Shown: one piece after another, positions 60,201-64,000 of the stretch | How positions within the stretch are numbered: position 1 is the first letter of the stretch | Layout: each line of letters starts with the position of its first letter | From: Paulownia fortunei | Lineage: Eukaryota > Streptophyta > Magnoliopsida > Lamiales > Paulowniaceae | DNA length: 64,000 nt | Assembly (NCBI GenBank): GCA_019321725.1 | Contig: CM033121.1 | Location: forward strand, 13,826,001-13,890,000 | Direction: 5' to 3' | Made by a program: the position numbers and the translations under genes | Notes under the pieces: generated by a model | Told to the model about the DNA's origin: nothing | The model's database searches: none | Seen by the model: the letters and a program-made list of their open reading frames with translations, nothing else

Positions 60201-63200
60201 CTTAATAAGCATAGAAAATATATTTTAATTTTAATCGTAATTAACTAAAATTATTACTAATTTAATTTTAAAATATTGATCTAAAAATAATTATTGTTTT
60301 TTAAAATATTTTAATTTATAAAGTAGTAAAAACATATAGCTCACTAGTATAAATTTTAAATATATATTACCGTTCAAAAGATTTGATCATTGAAATTCGT
60401 TACTATATTTAAAAAAAATTAAGTTAAAATATATACTAAAATTAACTAATATAACACCTTAAAAATGTAAATATTTTAAACAAATTAACCTCTAATAAAA
60501 TGGAATCAAAATTTAAAACAAAAATAAATATTTTAAAAATAAATTTACGATATTTTATATTAAAATATAAATTAAATTATACAAGCACAATAACTCAACG
60601 AATAAATGTGAAAAAAACATATAAAATTGGAACCAAAATTACAAGCAAAATAAATAAATTATAAGTATTCAATATTTCAAAAAATAAATTTTTAATTACA
60701 AAAATACTATTAAAAAATTCAATAAATGATCCAAATATTTTACTAACACATAACTCATCAAATTAAGTTTTAAAAAAAATTAAACATAATAAAAACAAAA
60801 CTAGAATTAAAAGCAAAATAAATAAATAATGTATTCAACTGTAAAAATATAAAATTTTAATTGAAAAGGTTATATTAAATTTTACTAGTACGCACAATAA
60901 CACAAAAATATAAAATTTTAAAATTTTAAAATCTTAGAAAAATACATTGTCAAATTAATTAATGTTTTAATCAATAAGTAGTGAATATTTGAAAAGTAAA
61001 TATAATTTTTTTTCCTTACTTTGAAATATACAATTAATTAAACATTAGAAAATTAGTGTAAGAAAAAAAACTTAATTTTTTAAAATTCAAAAACATGATA
61101 ATTCAATGGGATCAAATAGTGAATTTAGAATAACTAAAGGGTAAATAAAATCTAATAAAAATAAAATTAAATTAAATACAACAATATAAAATTTGCATTG
61201 AATAATTTAAAGTAAATATATTTTAATTTAACATATAATGAATTTAACTTTACATTAATGAAAATTATTTTAAGTTTATATAACTATTATAGGTTTTAAC
61301 AAAAATACTATTTCTTCTTTTTGCCTTCACATAGTAGTTTCCATTTAGCATAACTAAAAAATATAAAAAAAAAAATTAAAAAAATTCAAATCAAAATACA
61401 AATTAAATACAAAAATTAGTAAAACAAATTAAATATGTCAAAATTATTTTTTTAAATAATATTAATTTAAAATATGGAATTAATTTACAAGTAAATATTT
61501 TTTATTTAATTTCAGAACACTAATATGACTTTAAAATATTTACAAACTTAATATGCATAGAAAATATATTTTAATTTTAATAGTAATTAACTAAAATTAT
61601 TACTAATTTAATTTTAAAATATTGATCTAAAAATAATTATTGTTTTTTAAAATATTTTAATTTATAAAGTAGTAAAAACATATAGCTCACTAGTATAAAT
61701 TTTAAATATATATTACCGTTCAAAAGATTTGATCATTGAAATTCGTTACTATATTTAAAAAAAATTAAGTTAAAATATATACTAAAATTAACTAATATAA
61801 CCTTAAAATGTAAATATTTTAAACAAATTAACCTCTAATAAAATGGAATCAAAATTTAAAACAAAAATAAATATTTTAAAAATAAATTTACGACATTTTA
61901 TATTAAAATATAAATTAAATTATACAAGCACAATAACTCAACGAATAAATGTGAAAAAAACATATAAAATTGGAACCAAAATTACAAGCAAAATAAATAA
62001 ATTATAAGTATTCAATGTTTCAAATAAATTTTTTAATTAAAAAAATACTAAAAAATTCAATAAATGATCCAGATATTTTACTAACACATAACTCATCAAA
62101 TTAAGTTTTAAAAAAAATAAACATAATAAAAACAAAACTAGAATTAAAAGCAAAATAAATAAATAATGTATTCAACTGTAAAAATATAAAATTTTAATTG
62201 AAAAGGTTATATTAAATTTTACTAGTACGCACAATAACACAAAAATATAAAATTTTAAAATTTTAAAATCTTAGAAAAATACATTGTCAAATTAATTAAT
62301 GTTTTAATCAATAAGTAGTGAATATTTGAAAAGTAAATATAATTTTTTTTCTTACTTTGAAATATACAATTAATTAAACATTAGAAAATTAGTGTAAGAA
62401 AAAAACATAATTTTTTAAAATTCAAAAACATGATAATTCAATGGGATCAAATAGTAAATTCAGAATAACTATAGGGTAAAAAAAATCAAATAAAATACAA
62501 ATTAAATTAAATACAACAATATAAAATTTGCATTGAATATTTTAAAGTAAATATATTTTAATTTAACATATAATTAATTTAACTTTACATTAATGAAAAT
62601 TATTTTAAGTTTATATAACTATTATAGGTTTTAACAAAAATACTATTTCTTCTTTTTGCCTTCACATAGTAGTTTCCATTTAGAATAACTAAAAAATATA
62701 AAAAAATTAAAAAAATTCAAATCAAAATACAAATTAAATACAAAAATTATTTAAACAAATTAAATATGACAAAAGTATTTTTTTAAATAATATTAATTTA
62801 AAATATGCAATTAATTTACAAGTAAATATTTTTTATTTAATTTCAGAACACTAATATGACTTTAAAAATTTACAAACTTAATAAGCATAGAAAATATATT
62901 TTAATTTTAATAGTAATTAACTAAAATTATTACTAATTTAATTTTAAAATATTGATTTAAAAATAATTATTATTTTTTAAAATATTTTAATTTATAAAGT
63001 AGTAAAAACATATAGCTCACTAGTATAAATTTTAAATATATATTACCGTTCAAAAGATTTGATCATTGAAATTCGTTACTATATTTAAAAAAAATTAAGT
63101 TAAAATATATACTAAAATTAACTAATATAACCACTTAAAATGTAAATATTTTAAACAAATTAACCTCTAATAAAATGGAATCAAAATTTAAAACAAAAAT

Positions 63201-63553
63201 AATATTTTAAAAATAAATTTACGACATTTTATATTAAAATATAAATTAAATTATACAAGCACAATAACTCATCGAATAAATGTGAAAAAAATATATAATT
63301 GGAACCAAAATTACAAGCAAAATAAATAAATTATAAGTATTCAACGTTTCAAAAAATAAATTTTTAATTACAAAAATACTATTAAAAAATTCAATAAATG
63401 ATCCAAATATTTTACTAACACATAACTCATCAAATTAAGTTTTAAAAAAAATTAAACATAATAAAAACAAAACTAGAATTAAAAGCAAAATAAATAAACA
63501 ATGTATTCAACTGTAAAAATATAAAATTTTAATTGAAAAGGTTATATTAAATT
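57230..63553 (+). repeat. Right satellite array, second subfamily of the ~1.3-kb monomer
   Basis: Marker CTTCACATAGTAGTTTCC at 57318, 58644, 59979, 61325 and 62660 (periods 1326, 1335, 1346, 1335). Same strand and same landmark order as the left array. It has fixed differences: CATAGTAG for CATAACAG, AACATATAGCTCACTAGTATAA, GACATTTTATATTAAAATAT, and ACTCAACGAATAAATGTG in most units. All units are near full length and very alike; no short deletion forms. Starts in mid-monomer at AATGAATTTAAC and ends at the assembly gap. Confidence 0.95.
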
Positions 63554-63653
63554 NNNNNNNNNNNNNNNNNNNNNNNNNNNNNNNNNNNNNNNNNNNNNNN
63601 NNNNNNNNNNNNNNNNNNNNNNNNNNNNNNNNNNNNNNNNNNNNNNNNNNNNN
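63554..63653. other. Assembly gap of 100 N
   Basis: Exactly 100 N, the usual placeholder for a gap of unknown size. It falls inside a satellite monomer, so the true array is probably longer and the sequence after it may not be adjacent. Confidence 0.99.
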
Positions 63654-64000
63654 GATTTAGAATCCTTCCAAAATAAAATTTTGAAGTAAAACTTTGAAGT
63701 AGTTCAAAATTTACAAACCTTCCAAGAGTTGGAGTAGGAACAAATTTTCAATCCCTATTTATATTAAGGGCCGAAAATTGCCATAGTAATTTGAAAAAAT
63801 ATTATTTTATTTAGTCTTCTTTTTCTCTCCAAGAAAAGAAAAGAAAAGAAAGAAAAAAAAAGTATTTTCTTGTAATCTTGATTTTCTTGTTCTTTAAAAG
63901 AAAACTAGTTTCTTGATATTCTCTTTATATATAAGTTTCTAGGACTTAAAGAATCAATCTTTATTATTCTTGAAAGTTTGTTATTGATCCATCAATTAGA
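63654..64000 (+). mobile_element. Probable copia LTR fragment after the gap
   Basis: CCCTATTTATATTAAGGGCCGAAAATTGCC, then a GAAAAAATATTATTTTATTTAG-like segment and CTTCTTTTTCTCTCC, resembles the TATA-to-pyrimidine part of the copia LTRs here (29280-29400). A run of AAAAGAAAAG units sits at 63830-63860. No coding signal. Confidence 0.4.

Noticed and set aside
63830..63860. AAAAG microsatellite as a telomeric or regulatory repeat
   Set aside because: Only a few imperfect units within an LTR-like pyrimidine/purine tract.

Overview
This window looks like heterochromatin from a flowering-plant nuclear genome. There are plant-type Ty1/copia elements primed by initiator tRNA-Met, Ty3/gypsy, LINE, Helitron and CACTA-like remnants, and a long-monomer AT-rich satellite. 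I recognise no intact host gene, tRNA, rRNA or CRISPR array. Nearly every open frame is a decayed transposon piece or a chance frame in AT-rich repeat. The species cannot be told from the sequence.

Layout. (1) 1-12629: ten head-to-tail copies of a ~1.3-kb, very AT-rich satellite monomer, with two register slips and three short deletion copies. (2) 12630-14160: 3' part of a probable CACTA (En/Spm-like) transposon, with one exon, subterminal ~39-bp repeats and a strong hairpin. (3) 14171-19668: plus-strand copia element A, a truncated LTR, primer site, leader and gag/integrase remnants, split by a gypsy-like LTR. (4) 19670-27150: minus-strand copia element F, with a Helitron helicase pseudogene and a diverged ~530-bp tandem repeat lodged in its leader. 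(5) 27190-27713: LINE-type RNase H and the end of minus-strand copia element C. (6) 27714-36826: element B, a complete but dead copia with two ~2.1-kb LTRs, inserted into the reverse transcriptase of C. (7) 36827-39179: more of C. (8) 39180-51511: element D, a second complete but dead copia inserted into the gag of C; its 5' LTR carries a 2692-bp solo gypsy-type LTR with a perfect 5-bp target duplication. (9) 51512-57229: N-terminal gag of C, plus-strand copia fragment E, a minus-strand copia LTR, a LINE endonuclease/RT fragment and a minus-strand gypsy RNase H/integrase fragment. (10) 57230-63553: a second satellite array, same monomer and same strand but a distinct subfamily. (11) A 100-N assembly gap, then 347 bp resembling a copia LTR.

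Nesting gives a relative order. C is older than B and D, and D is older than the solo LTR inside it. F is older than the Helitron and the tandem repeat if both interrupt its leader. The two satellite arrays are nearly in phase across the 44.6-kb transposon block, which suggests that one array was split. No element keeps an open gag-pol frame, so none looks autonomous. I see no new gene system. The best leads are the satellite (its phase, deletion variants and conserved dyad) and the GC-rich hairpin-bearing leaders of the copia family. All similarities were judged by eye.
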